A DNA stretch of 64,000 bases, from NCBI GenBank assembly GCA_034933245.1, contig JAYFNX010000004.1, positions 1-64,000 of the forward strand, read 5' to 3'. Shown one piece after another: positions 51,424 to 60,455 of this stretch. The notes beneath the pieces were generated by a model, which made no database searches, had not been told where the DNA came from, and saw only the letters and a list, made by a program, of their open reading frames with translations. How positions within the stretch are numbered: the stretch's first letter is position 1; each line of letters starts with the position of its first letter. The position numbers and the translations under genes are program-made. The stretch is from Pelethousia sp034933245. Lineage in GTDB: Bacteria; Bacillota; Clostridia; Christensenellales; CAG-138.

Positions 51424-54400
51424 TTGATAAGAAAACGATTTTCAAGCCTGTTACTGTGTGCGGCGATGGTGTTCGTGCTGCTGCCTGTTTCGATGCCGGC
51501 AGTAGCCCGCGCCGCAGGACCCAGCCTTAGCGGAACCGTTGACATGGGGAGCTTTGGTGTTGACGGCGGCGGTACAATTACAATCCCAGCGGGGTCTATC
51601 GTCACATTGACCAACACCGGCGGCCGCTCCTATACGAACGTTCGAATCGTGTGCGAAACAGGCGTCGACCTAACGTTGAACAATGTGGAAATCAACAACG
51701 TCGACTATGAATGTGCTTGCGCCCTTACTTTTAGCGGCACGGGGAACACGCTGTCGTTCTTGGGGGACAACAGGCTTAGAAGCGGAAATCAGCAACCCGG
51801 CGTGAAAGTGGAAACCGGCGCGGCGCTTACAATCCAAGAAGGCCCGAGCGGTTCTGGAACCAATACGCTTTCCGTTTGGGGCGGAAACGGCGGCGCGGGT
51901 ATCGGCAGCGGCAACGGCAACGATTGCGGCCAAATCACCATTAAAAGCGGCCGGATCTATGCTGAGGGCGGCAAAAGCGGTGCGGGCATTGGCGGCGGAG
52001 ACTATGAACCCGGCTATCATGGTGTCATCATAATTGACGGCGGCAATATAGAGGCGCGTGGCGGCGGCGCCGACGATGGCCATGGCGGCGCGGGGATCGG
52101 CGGCGGAGGCGGCGGCGATGGCGGTTCCATTACCATAAACGGCGGTACGATTAATGCCATCGGAAGCGATGGCGCAAAATGGGCCGGCGCGGGCATCGGT
52201 GGCGGAGGATGCAAGAGCCTTACTGAGGGGGGCGGCCACGGCGGTATCATTACGATTAACGATGGCACAATCACAGCCCAAGGCGGTCGTTGCGATCAAA
52301 ATGGAGGCGGCGCGGGCATCGGTGGCGGGCATTGTGGCAATGGCGGTAGCATTACAATTAACAATGGCACGATCATAGCCAAAGGAGGCCGTGGCGCCTT
52401 AAGGGGAGGCGGTGCGGGCATTGGCGGCGGATACGCGGATGAGAACGCCACCCAAAAGGGCATGGGCGGCAACATCATCATCAGAAGAGGAAACATTAAA
52501 GCCTATGGCGGCAGCAGCGACGATAACGGCGGCGGCGCGGGGATCGGCGGCGGGGCAGGCAACTATGGTGACTGTGGCGCTGGTGCCGCTATGGAGATTT
52601 ACGGTGGCATCATTGAGGCTTATGGCGGTGGATCAATCAGCGGCGGCGGCGCGGGCATCGGCGGCGGCAATGGCGGCTACGGAGATCGGATTTTTATGAC
52701 CAACGCTGTTATCAAGGCCGATGGCGGCGCCAAGGCTGCGGGAATAGGCGGCGGCGGTAACGGCCGAGGCCCACAAAACCCAAACCATTTGCTGACTTAT
52801 GCTTCAAAAATCGAAATCAACGGCGGCACGATCACGGCCAATGGAGGGAGCGGGGGCGCGGGCATCGGCGCCGGTTACTCCCAAACAGCCTCCGGTATAT
52901 TTATCAAAGGCGGCAGCATTAACGCTGTGGGCGGGAGCGGCGCTTACCGTATCGGGCACGGTGCAGACAGCAACAGCACTTGGGACTGCATGCCCAGAAA
53001 TTCTGCCGGTGAGGCGGTGTATCGTACCCAGGTGACACTTTTCGGCGTAAACGCAAAAAAACAGGTGAAACGGATAAAGTGCAGCATAGGATATAATACG
53101 GACAATACTTATACCGATGACAACGGGAAGATATATCTGTATTTGGCCCAGTTGGCTACGGCCACAAGCGTAACAACGCCCGACGATTATTATATGGGAA
53201 ACGCGGTCGCTTCAAATTCGGAAACCAGCTTTACCTTCTACACCTTAAAGCAAAACGCAAGCATCGTCCCAACCAGCATAACATTTGATGCGAAGGACTT
53301 GGGCTACTGGGAACAGACAGAGCAGCCCTTTGCCATAACAAATTCTAATGACTTCCCCACTGACACGCTGAACGCAGTAATTCTAGGCACAGACTTCGAG
53401 ATCGTTTCGGGGCTGAACTGTGCACTGGCGGCCAACGAGACGGCTACAGTGAAAGTACGGCCCAAAACGGGGCTTTCCGCAGGGACCCACACAGGTACAC
53501 TGAGCATCCAAGCCACTGCCAGTACAGGTAGTTGGCTCACAGCCGCATTATCCTTCACGGTTAATGCTGTTGAACCCTCGGCTCCGCAGAACTTTTCCGT
53601 CACGCCTGGGAACGGAGAGGCGGCGCTTAGCTGGACCGCTCCCTTAAGCGATGGAGGTTCGGCAATTACCCGGTATGAGGTATCCAAGGATGGTGGAACA
53701 AGCTGGGCAAATGCAAGCAGCAATACAGGCCATACCTTTACAGGGCTAACCAACGGCATGAGCCATACGTTTAACGTACGCGCGGTCAACAGCGCGGGGC
53801 CAGGCCCCGAAGCCACCGTTTCGTGCAGCCTGGTAGGCTCACCCACTGCGCCAACGATTAATTTCGCCATAGGCGGCGATGGATTTGTAAATTTGACTTG
53901 GCAGGCTCCCAGCAACGATGGCGGTGCGGCAATCACCTATTATGAGGTCAAGGTAGGCGATTCCGCTTGGACGGATGTGGGCAATGTTTTGACCTATACG
54001 GCTAGCGGTCTAACAAACGGCACGGAATACACGCTGCAGGTCAGGGCGGGTAACAGGTATGGCCCAGGCACGGCGGCAATCGCCACCGCCATCCCGCGTT
54101 CGAAAATAGGCCCCCCTTCCGCACCACAAAACTTCGCAGCCACGCCCGGCAATGGTCAGGTAGTGCTGAACTGGTTGGTTCCCCTGGATAACGGGGGCTC
54201 CTCTATCACGGGGTATCAGATCTCCCATGATAACGGCGCGAGCTGGGCGGATGTGGGCGACGTTTTGACCCATACCTACACCGGCCTAAACAACGGCACA
54301 GAATACACGTTTCAGGTTCGGGCAGTCAGTAGCGGGGTGGGGGAGGGTGCGGCAGCTACCGTGACGGCAACGCCGCAGGCGGTGGCAACCGATAAGACCC

Positions 54401-55428
54401 TTATCAGCATTCAACCTTTGGCTGCAATCACAGGCCTGGCGGGCGGCACGGCCAAAACGGCGGCCTCCCTGGGCTTGCCCAGCATGGTGACGATGGAGAC
54501 GAGCGGCGGGAACGTGGCCGCAAGCGTGGTATGGGACGTAAACGCAAGCAGTTACGACCCGCATAACAGCGCAGAGCAGACCTTTATGGTGGATGGCGAT
54601 GTAACGTTGCCCAGCGGCGTGGTCAACCCCAACGGCGTGTCACTAAACGCCACCATCAGTGTGACGGTGATGGCGGGGTCGCAACCAAACACCCATATCA
54701 TCACGGCAACGGCGGACAGCAACGGCAGCATCAGCCCAAGCGGCGCGGTATCCGTCACCCGAGGCAACAGCCGCACGTTTACCATCACGCCGGATCTTAA
54801 TTACAGCATCGCCTCCGTTACTGTGGATGGCGTAAATCAGGGGGAAATATCCTCCTACACGTTTGTGAACGTAACCGCACCCCATACGATTCGCGCATCC
54901 TTCCGCTACGTTAGGGACTCCTCCGATTCACCCCATATTTTTCGCACGCTAACAGATAGCGCTACGGGCATCACCGTTTCGGGCTATATCCACCCGGACG
55001 CAGCGCTGACGATCCATCATACGGTTCTTCACGCTGCGGAGAGATGCGTTGCCTGTGACGCCATCCGCTCGGCGCTATCGGACCATGGTTTCATTACGCT
55101 GATGGATAGGGACATTTCACTTTCCCACGACTTTACCGGCCCTCTTACCATCACGATTCCCGTGGGGAACGCCTACGACAACCAGACAATAACCATTTTG
55201 CATTGCGCAAACGGTACGCTACATACTTATTCTGCCACGGTAAGAGATGGGGAAGCGACCTTTGTCGCTGCCAGTCTTTCACCCTTTGCAGCATTCGCAA
55301 GCGGAAGCCGGGCGGGCATTCCGAAGACAGGCGACAGCGGCGGGTTCCCGGCGTGGCTCGGCCTGATGGCATCGGGTATGCTGCTTGGGCCCCTGCTGCG
55401 GCGCAGACCGAAGAAACGCGCTCGATAA
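51424..55428 (+). CDS. Giant sortase-anchored surface protein: GAGIGGG solenoid, FN3 domains, IPKTG signal
   Basis: A 1334-residue surface protein; TTG start at 51424 with CAGGAG 7 nt upstream. Signal MIRKRFSSLLLCAAMVFVLL to about 32. Residues about 125-530 hold around ten GAGIGGG-centred repeats with GG-x-I-T-I-N-x-GT-I strands (beta solenoid). Then an HYDIN/ASPM-like Ig domain (PFAITNSNDFPTDTLNAVIL), three fibronectin type III domains (APQNFSVTPGNGEAALSW, TAPTINFAIGGDGFV, APQNFAATPGNGQVVLNW), an Ig-like module, an InlB-type module and a final beta sandwich. The end has IPKTGDSGG, a hydrophobic stretch and RRRPKKRAR, an LPXTG-like sortase motif with Ile first. Likely adhesin or ligand-binding wall protein. 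No sortase gene lies in the window. Confidence 0.9.
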   Translation: MIRKRFSSLLLCAAMVFVLLPVSMPAVARAAGPSLSGTVDMGSFGVDGGGTITIPAGSIVTLTNTGGRSYTNVRIVCETGVDLTLNNVEINNVDYECACALTFSGTGNTLSFLGDNRLRSGNQQPGVKVETGAALTIQEGPSGSGTNTLSVWGGNGGAGIGSGNGNDCGQITIKSGRIYAEGGKSGAGIGGGDYEPGYHGVIIIDGGNIEARGGGADDGHGGAGIGGGGGGDGGSITINGGTINAIGSDGAKWAGAGIGGGGCKSLTEGGGHGGIITINDGTITAQGGRCDQNGGGAGIGGGHCGNGGSITINNGTIIAKGGRGALRGGGAGIGGGYADENATQKGMGGNIIIRRGNIKAYGGSSDDNGGGAGIGGGAGNYGDCGAGAAMEIYGGIIEAYGGGSISGGGAGIGGGNGGYGDRIFMTNAVIKADGGAKAAGIGGGGNGRGPQNPNHLLTYASKIEINGGTITANGGSGGAGIGAGYSQTASGIFIKGGSINAVGGSGAYRIGHGADSNSTWDCMPRNSAGEAVYRTQVTLFGVNAKKQVKRIKCSIGYNTDNTYTDDNGKIYLYLAQLATATSVTTPDDYYMGNAVASNSETSFTFYTLKQNASIVPTSITFDAKDLGYWEQTEQPFAITNSNDFPTDTLNAVILGTDFEIVSGLNCALAANETATVKVRPKTGLSAGTHTGTLSIQATASTGSWLTAALSFTVNAVEPSAPQNFSVTPGNGEAALSWTAPLSDGGSAITRYEVSKDGGTSWANASSNTGHTFTGLTNGMSHTFNVRAVNSAGPGPEATVSCSLVGSPTAPTINFAIGGDGFVNLTWQAPSNDGGAAITYYEVKVGDSAWTDVGNVLTYTASGLTNGTEYTLQVRAGNRYGPGTAAIATAIPRSKIGPPSAPQNFAATPGNGQVVLNWLVPLDNGGSSITGYQISHDNGASWADVGDVLTHTYTGLNNGTEYTFQVRAVSSGVGEGAAATVTATPQAVATDKTLISIQPLAAITGLAGGTAKTAASLGLPSMVTMETSGGNVAASVVWDVNASSYDPHNSAEQTFMVDGDVTLPSGVVNPNGVSLNATISVTVMAGSQPNTHIITATADSNGSISPSGAVSVTRGNSRTFTITPDLNYSIASVTVDGVNQGEISSYTFVNVTAPHTIRASFRYVRDSSDSPHIFRTLTDSATGITVSGYIHPDAALTIHHTVLHAAERCVACDAIRSALSDHGFITLMDRDISLSHDFTGPLTITIPVGNAYDNQTITILHCANGTLHTYSATVRDGEATFVAASLSPFAAFASGSRAGIPKTGDSGGFPAWLGLMASGMLLGPLLRRRPKKRAR

Positions 55429-55760
55429 AACGGGCATCCGTTTTGCTGGGCATCCCCAGGTATGCCCAGCGAACGCCTGCGCACACTACCTTGCGCAAGC
55501 GTAAAACGACGCCATCCGAATTCCCTTCGTCCTTAATGACTGCCCAGCGTGGAAGGGCTATTGAACGGAGAAAGCCGGATTTTGAGAAGGCGCTTTGCAT
55601 GATCGCAGGTTGTGCGCTGCCAAAAGGGCATTCCCAGAGGGAATGCCCTTTTGCATGGCCTTTTTATTTAAGAAATTTGAACAAGCGGATCGGGAAGCAG
55701 AAGAATGATCGCGTTCCCGACAGCCTGCTGACAAGTGCAGGCCCCCAAAACGCCAAGCGC
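55429..55760. other. Intergenic stretch with a bidirectional terminator
   Basis: No supported gene; the frame at 55203-55889 is a shadow that crosses both neighbours. The terminator at 55622 is listed separately. Confidence 0.5.
55622..55652. terminator. Bidirectional terminator
   Basis: AAAAGGGCATTCCC (55622-55635) pairs perfectly with GGGAATGCCCTTTT (55639-55652) around AGA. It separates the surface protein gene from the convergent FadR-type gene. Confidence 0.9.
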
Positions 55761-56480
55761 CTATCTTATCACAAAGTGGGTTGCGCTGTTTTCGTTGACG
55801 AGCCGCTTGATGTCTTCCTCGGTGCTGATCATATGGCGGCGTACGGCAATCTCCCCCGCTTCTCTGTCGCGGTTGCGCAAAGCGTCTAGTATCGCCTGAT
55901 GGTCCGCGATATGGCGGTCCATGCTGGTATTCGCTTCGATTAGGAAATCTTTGTATTTTCCTATGGAATAGGCAAGGGAGTCCACGAACTTTAAGAGCAA
56001 AACATTGCCCGACATCTCAGCTATACGGGTATGGAAGCTGGTGCCGGCCGTCGCCCATGGCTTCCCGGAAAGTACGGAAGCACGCAGATCATCCATAGCC
56101 GTCTGCACAAGCTCGATCTCTTCGTCGGTCCCGCGGGAGATCGCCAGGTCCAAAGCCAGCAGCTCCATTGCCGTGCGGACCTCCATGATTTCAGAAATGG
56201 TAACATATGCTTCCATAACAAGAACGCCGTTCTTATTCATGATGAAATTCGCTATAGGCGCGCAGAGAAAAGTGCCTCTGCCGGGAATGGATTCGAGTGC
56301 TCCGTTAATGCTTAGCGCTTTGAGGGCTTCGCGCACACTGGTACGGCTTACCCTAAAGGATTCGGATAGAGCTTCCTCCGTGGGCAGCTTGTCACCGACC
56401 CGGAGGTTGTTATCCTGAATGTATTGAATGATGGAATTTACGACCTGTTCCGACAGGGAAATACGCCTGATGACGTCCAT
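55761..56480 (-). CDS. FadR/GntR-family regulator with FCD domain
   Basis: A 239-residue regulator. GntR winged HTH in residues 10-75 (VGDKLPTEEALSESFRVSRT, then VREALKALSINGALES) and an all-helical FCD domain (FHTRIAEMSGNVLLLKFVDS; HQAILDALRNRDREAGEIAV) with the His and Asp residues that usually bind a metal and an organic acid. Ribosome site GGAGGAGAATC. Divergent from the TRAP operon, so it is its likely regulator. Its own promoter is at 56650-56678. Confidence 0.9.
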   Translation of the reverse strand: MDVIRRISLSEQVVNSIIQYIQDNNLRVGDKLPTEEALSESFRVSRTSVREALKALSINGALESIPGRGTFLCAPIANFIMNKNGVLVMEAYVTISEIMEVRTAMELLALDLAISRGTDEEIELVQTAMDDLRASVLSGKPWATAGTSFHTRIAEMSGNVLLLKFVDSLAYSIGKYKDFLIEANTSMDRHIADHQAILDALRNRDREAGEIAVRRHMISTEEDIKRLVNENSATHFVIR

Positions 56481-56613
56481 GATTCTCCTCCAATATCTGA
56501 CCAGATTGCCGTACGCGATAGAAAGAGAACGTAATCAGTACAAGCCAATTTCATAGAAAGCGGAATGTTGGATTTCGGTCAACGTCCTGCGGCGTACCTG
56601 CGAAAGGATTGAC

Positions 56614-56678
56614 AATGCATGTATGTAAGTAATGCATTGGGCTGATAAGATTATACTACAAAGTTACGTACATACCAA
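56614..56678 (-). promoter_or_regulatory. FadR-type gene promoter and downstream inverted repeat
   Basis: On the minus strand TTGGTA (complement of 56673-56678), 17 nt, TATAAT (complement of 56650-56655). Just downstream of the start lies AATGCAT-N11-ATGCATT (56614-56638), a possible operator. The leader is about 160 nt. No gene is seen in the rest of 56481-56732. Confidence 0.55.
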
Positions 56679-56732
56679 CTACAGGATACCGGCAGGATTA
56701 TGCATCCGGCGGGCACTTCGGTTGTAAAGGGA

Positions 56733-57017
56733 TTACCTGTCTTTTGGGGAAGAAGAAGCGCCGGTGGTTGGTGCACCGGCTTCGTGAAGGGTAGCTTCTT
56801 CATCACGCCGGCGCTGTTGTTCGGCCCGTGTAAGCTCCCAGGGTTTGAAAAAACGGTCTAGCAAAAACAGGAGTGCTCCCAAAGCACCTAAAACATAGAC
56901 GGCCGGGGATATGGAACCGGCCCCTTGCCTGAGAAGCAGCCAAATCGGGATCAGGCATAGCATGGCCAGCGGCAGGAATGCTTTTTGCACGCGCCTGTTT
57001 AACAAAAATCGTTTCAT
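56733..57017 (-). CDS. Small two-helix membrane protein
   Basis: A 94-residue protein with two hydrophobic helices (FLPLAMLCLIPIWLLL; AVYVLGALGALLFLLDRF) and a highly charged, Arg/Glu-rich C-terminal tail. No family recognised. ATG at 57017 with AAGGAGCTTTCATC. It lies between the FadR-type gene and the TRAP operon on the minus strand; nothing in the sequence tells its role. Confidence 0.6.
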   Translation of the reverse strand: MKRFLLNRRVQKAFLPLAMLCLIPIWLLLRQGAGSISPAVYVLGALGALLFLLDRFFKPWELTRAEQQRRRDEEATLHEAGAPTTGASSSPKDR

Positions 57018-57452
57018 GATGAAAGCTCCTTGCCAGGATAATCGACGCCTTTAACTAAAATGCGCATAGATCGGATAATATTTTATTTCCTATGTAGGCA
57101 TAAGTCAATGAAAAAATGCGCGGCAAACTTGCCCGCTGGCGCAGAAAGCCAGCTGAGGCGGCAAATTACGTTAAAAAAGAAACAAACTAAAAAATTATAG
57201 GGTCAGCAAGGAAATTTAAACTTATAATGACTTTATTGTGATTTTATGGTTGACAAAGTACAAATATACGTTTATCATACAAATCAACAAATGAATAAAT
57301 TGTGAATCCAAGTTCAAAAAATTCTAAAAAAACCATTTAAAAAAATAAGCGCCAATACCCAGCACTATTTAAATTGAATTTATTTATGTGTGCCTATGTG
57401 TGCAATAGCACGGGGGCATTCAAAAATAGGAAGCAAGACAAGGAGGAGAGAA
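57018..57452 (+). promoter_or_regulatory. TRAP operon leader with promoter at 57250-57278
   Basis: A 435-nt AT-rich region without coding sequence. TTGACA (57250-57255), 17 nt, TATCAT (57273-57278) is a good promoter for the TRAP genes, leaving a leader of about 165 nt. The promoter spacer contains TACAAATATACGTT, possibly part of an operator for the FadR-type regulator. Confidence 0.6.
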
Positions 57453-57986
57453 ATGGATTATTTGGGCAATATTCAGAACAAAACGTTGAAAATAATCTAT
57501 AAGGTTATTATCAGCGTTCAAAGGTTCGCAGCTATGCTTGTGGGCATCGCGGTTCCTCTGATTGTTGTATATCAGGTGCTGCTGCGCTATGTTTTCAAGT
57601 CTCCGCTGATGGGCATCGAAGAGTTGCTGATATTCTTTATCATCTGGCTGTACATGTTGGGCGGGTCTGTCGCTTCTGAGCAGCGTAATCACATCGAGTG
57701 CGGAATTCTAACGCTCTATATAAAAAAAGACAGCCATATGAAGCTGTTCCGATGCTTCAAAAGCGTGTTCTCCATGGCGGTGTGCGCTTGGTTATTGTAT
57801 TGGGGTTACTGGTATTTTTCCTATTCTTTAAAAATGTGGAAGATCAGCGATATTCTCCATATTCCAATGTTCTTTGGCGAAAGTGCCATATTCATTGGTT
57901 TCCTGCTGATGTTCTTCTTCGGAATGCTGGAGCTGATCGACAACTTTGTTGCTTATGCTAAATGCAGAGAGGAGAAAGCCGAATGA
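57453..57986 (+). CDS. TRAP transporter small permease (DctQ type)
   Basis: A 177-residue membrane protein with four helices, starting MDYLGNIQNKTLKIIYKVII, then VPLIVVYQVLLRYVFKSPL and the conserved MGIEELLIFFIIWLYMLGGS. It partners the large permease, which it overlaps by 4 nt (ATGA). Ribosome site AAGGAGGAGAGAA. First gene of the TRAP operon. Confidence 0.92.
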   Translation: MDYLGNIQNKTLKIIYKVIISVQRFAAMLVGIAVPLIVVYQVLLRYVFKSPLMGIEELLIFFIIWLYMLGGSVASEQRNHIECGILTLYIKKDSHMKLFRCFKSVFSMAVCAWLLYWGYWYFSYSLKMWKISDILHIPMFFGESAIFIGFLLMFFFGMLELIDNFVAYAKCREEKAE

Positions 57987-59290
57987 GCACCTTGACTGTT
58001 GTGGGCGTTACCATCCTGCTTCTTATCGTACTGCTGATGTTGAGCATTCCTCTGCCGTATTGCTTCGGGGGCGCACTGGCATTCATGGCTGTTTTCGGAG
58101 ATGTCACGATGAAGAGCATGATGCTCTGGTCGTTTTCGCAGTGCACAGGTACCGTCCTTCTTGCAAGCCCCATGTTCATTCTTGCGGGAACCTATATGGG
58201 CGGCAGCGGCATTGCCAAACGGCTGCTGGATCTAGCGGACGCCTTCGTTGGCCGCATCAAGGGCGGTCTTGGCGTGGTGGGCGTTGTTACCTGCGCTGTC
58301 ATCGGGGCAATCAGCGGTTCCGGCTTTACCGGCGTCGCGGCCACTGGCCCGATCATGATTCCCCGTATGGAGGAGCAGGGGTATCCCCGTGGGTTCGCTA
58401 CTGCCCTGGTAACGGTTTCCTCCGTTTTGGGTTTGCTCATCCCGCCCAGCGCCATTATGGTGATATACGGCTGGGTAACCGAAACGTCTATACTGGCTTG
58501 CTTCCTTTCCACGGTAATTCCCGGTTTGCTGGTCACCTTGCTCTTCTGCATCATCAACATAGTGGAGTGCAAGAAGTTCGATCTTACGGTTATGCCGAAG
58601 ATGAAGTTTAAGCCAAAGATGAAAATGATTGCCGCCCGTTCGGGCGTTGCCGTTCCTGCTCTGCTGATGCCTGTCATAATCCTTGGCGGCATTTATGGCG
58701 GCGTTTTCACGCCTACCGAAGCTGCGGCGGTAGCGGCGGTATATTCCATCCCCGTAGGCCTCTGGATATACAGGTCCATGAAGCTCAAGGACGTTAAAAA
58801 GATGACATTTGATGCGGTGTGTTCCATTGGCGCCATCATGGTCATGATTTTTGTGTGCCTGATGCTTGCGCAGACACTGGTTATGCTGCGGGTTCCGCAG
58901 GCAATTATTGACCTTATATTCGGCCTAACGACCAACAGAACCGTGATCCTCATTATCGTCAACCTGTTTCTGTTTATCGTGGGCATGATCGTCAACGATT
59001 CCACCGGTATGCTGATCTGCGCGCCGCTGCTGTTGCCCCTGATGACGCAGATAGGCGTATCCCCCATCCATTTTGCAGCCATCATGGGCGTGAACTTGGC
59101 AATGGGCGGCGTAACGCCTCCTTACGCGAGTATACTTTACCTCGGCATGCGTATTGGAAACTGTGAGTTTAAAGATATCTTTGGACCCACGGTGAAACTA
59201 CTGATCTTCGGCTATGTTCCCGTTGTGTTCCTCACCGCGTTCATTCCCGAGATCTCCCTGTGGCTCCCTCGTATTTTCGGATACTGCTAA
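57983..59290 (+). CDS. TRAP transporter large permease (DctM type)
   Basis: A 435-residue membrane protein with about twelve helices, sodium-coupled. It has the family features MLSIPLPYCFGGALAFMAVF, GFTGVAATGPIMIPRMEEQG, IPPSAIMVIYGWVTETSI and GVNLAMGGVTPPYASILYLG. The start MSTLT at 57983 overlaps the small permease stop. With the small permease and the binding protein at 60456 it imports an organic acid or amino-acid-like solute. Confidence 0.95.
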   Translation: MSTLTVVGVTILLLIVLLMLSIPLPYCFGGALAFMAVFGDVTMKSMMLWSFSQCTGTVLLASPMFILAGTYMGGSGIAKRLLDLADAFVGRIKGGLGVVGVVTCAVIGAISGSGFTGVAATGPIMIPRMEEQGYPRGFATALVTVSSVLGLLIPPSAIMVIYGWVTETSILACFLSTVIPGLLVTLLFCIINIVECKKFDLTVMPKMKFKPKMKMIAARSGVAVPALLMPVIILGGIYGGVFTPTEAAAVAAVYSIPVGLWIYRSMKLKDVKKMTFDAVCSIGAIMVMIFVCLMLAQTLVMLRVPQAIIDLIFGLTTNRTVILIIVNLFLFIVGMIVNDSTGMLICAPLLLPLMTQIGVSPIHFAAIMGVNLAMGGVTPPYASILYLGMRIGNCEFKDIFGPTVKLLIFGYVPVVFLTAFIPEISLWLPRIFGYC

Positions 59291-59369
59291 AGCGCATACG
59301 GCCATTCGCCGGCGGCCGGCGGCGGATGTTCTGTAAACAAAAATGATCTTGCAGAAAAGGAGAGCAACA

Positions 59370-60401
59370 ATGGCAAGAATTTTGACTTATGAAGAAGTAG
59401 TTAACCTTATTAACATGAGTGACGTTGTCAAGTCCGTAGAGGATACCTTCCGGGGCCTTGGCGACGGCACGGTGATTAACCCCACAAAAGTAACACTCGA
59501 TCTGGGCGAGGCAGCCGAGTGGCCCCCCTATGACGGATTTTTCAATGCAATGCCCGCTTATATCGGCTATCAGGATATAGCTGGAATCAAATGGGTCGGC
59601 GGCATTCTCGGCGATCGCAAGAAAGCCGGCCTGCCCTTTATTTGTGGCATGATACTGCTTGCGGATCCTAAACTCGGCGTATTTTATGCAGTAATGGACG
59701 GCGCCCATATTACAAATCTGCGCACCGGCGCCCAGACTGCCATTTCCCTTAAGTACATCTTCAAGAACAAAAAGTCCATCCGCATCGGCCTTTATGGCGC
59801 CGGTATGCAGGGCCATACCCAGACCGAAGCGATCGCGGACGTATTTGACATCGAAGAACTCCGCGTATACGATGTATACCGCCCCGCAGCTGAGAAGTTT
59901 GCGCAGGACATGAAGGACATCGTCAAGGGAAGGATCATAATCTGCGATAATCCCGAAGATGCAACCGATGCAGACGCGCTGATCACAGTAACGCAGGCCA
60001 AGGACGCCTTCCTTAAGGAAGAATGGATCAAGCCCGGGACAGTGGTATTCCCCATGGGCTCCTATAAGGAGATCACCGACGGCGTTATCCTGCAGTCTGA
60101 TATGATTGTTGTAGACCATGTCGGCCAAGCACTCCATCGCGGCGCCCTGAAGGATTTAAATCACGAAGGCAAGATTACCGAAAGGAACATTACCACCACC
60201 ATAGGCGAGCTGGTTAACGGCAGTGTTGATCTGGGGGATGTTTCCAGCAAGCGCATTCTTTGCATCCCCATCGGCACCGGCGCTATGGACGTTGCCGTTG
60301 CAGGTATCGTTTATAAGCGTGCCTGCGAGCGCCATATCGGCTTTGACTTTGACTTCAACGGCGAAAGCTTCAAAGAAGATATGCCCCGTAAGCTGCTGTA
60401 A
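59370..60401 (+). CDS. Ornithine cyclodeaminase/mu-crystallin family enzyme
   Basis: A 343-residue NAD(P)-dependent enzyme. Rossmann segment IRIGLYGAGMQGHTQTEAIA and substrate-side MDGAHITNLRTGAQTAISL are typical of the family. Members include ornithine cyclodeaminase, alanine dehydrogenase, ketimine reductase and enzymes acting on other amino or imino acids, so the reaction cannot be fixed. Its position between the TRAP permease and binding-protein genes suggests that it acts on the imported compound. Ribosome site AGGAGAGCAACA. Confidence 0.88.
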   Translation: MARILTYEEVVNLINMSDVVKSVEDTFRGLGDGTVINPTKVTLDLGEAAEWPPYDGFFNAMPAYIGYQDIAGIKWVGGILGDRKKAGLPFICGMILLADPKLGVFYAVMDGAHITNLRTGAQTAISLKYIFKNKKSIRIGLYGAGMQGHTQTEAIADVFDIEELRVYDVYRPAAEKFAQDMKDIVKGRIIICDNPEDATDADALITVTQAKDAFLKEEWIKPGTVVFPMGSYKEITDGVILQSDMIVVDHVGQALHRGALKDLNHEGKITERNITTTIGELVNGSVDLGDVSSKRILCIPIGTGAMDVAVAGIVYKRACERHIGFDFDFNGESFKEDMPRKLL

Positions 60402-60455
60402 ATAACCCCGTAACCCCATTTACCCAAACGAAAGAACAGGAAAGGAAGAGAGAAA

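Noticed and set aside
51670..52332. Minus-strand 220-codon frame over the second GAGIGGG region
   Set aside because: Same antisense effect of Gly-rich repeats; no start signal or family likeness.
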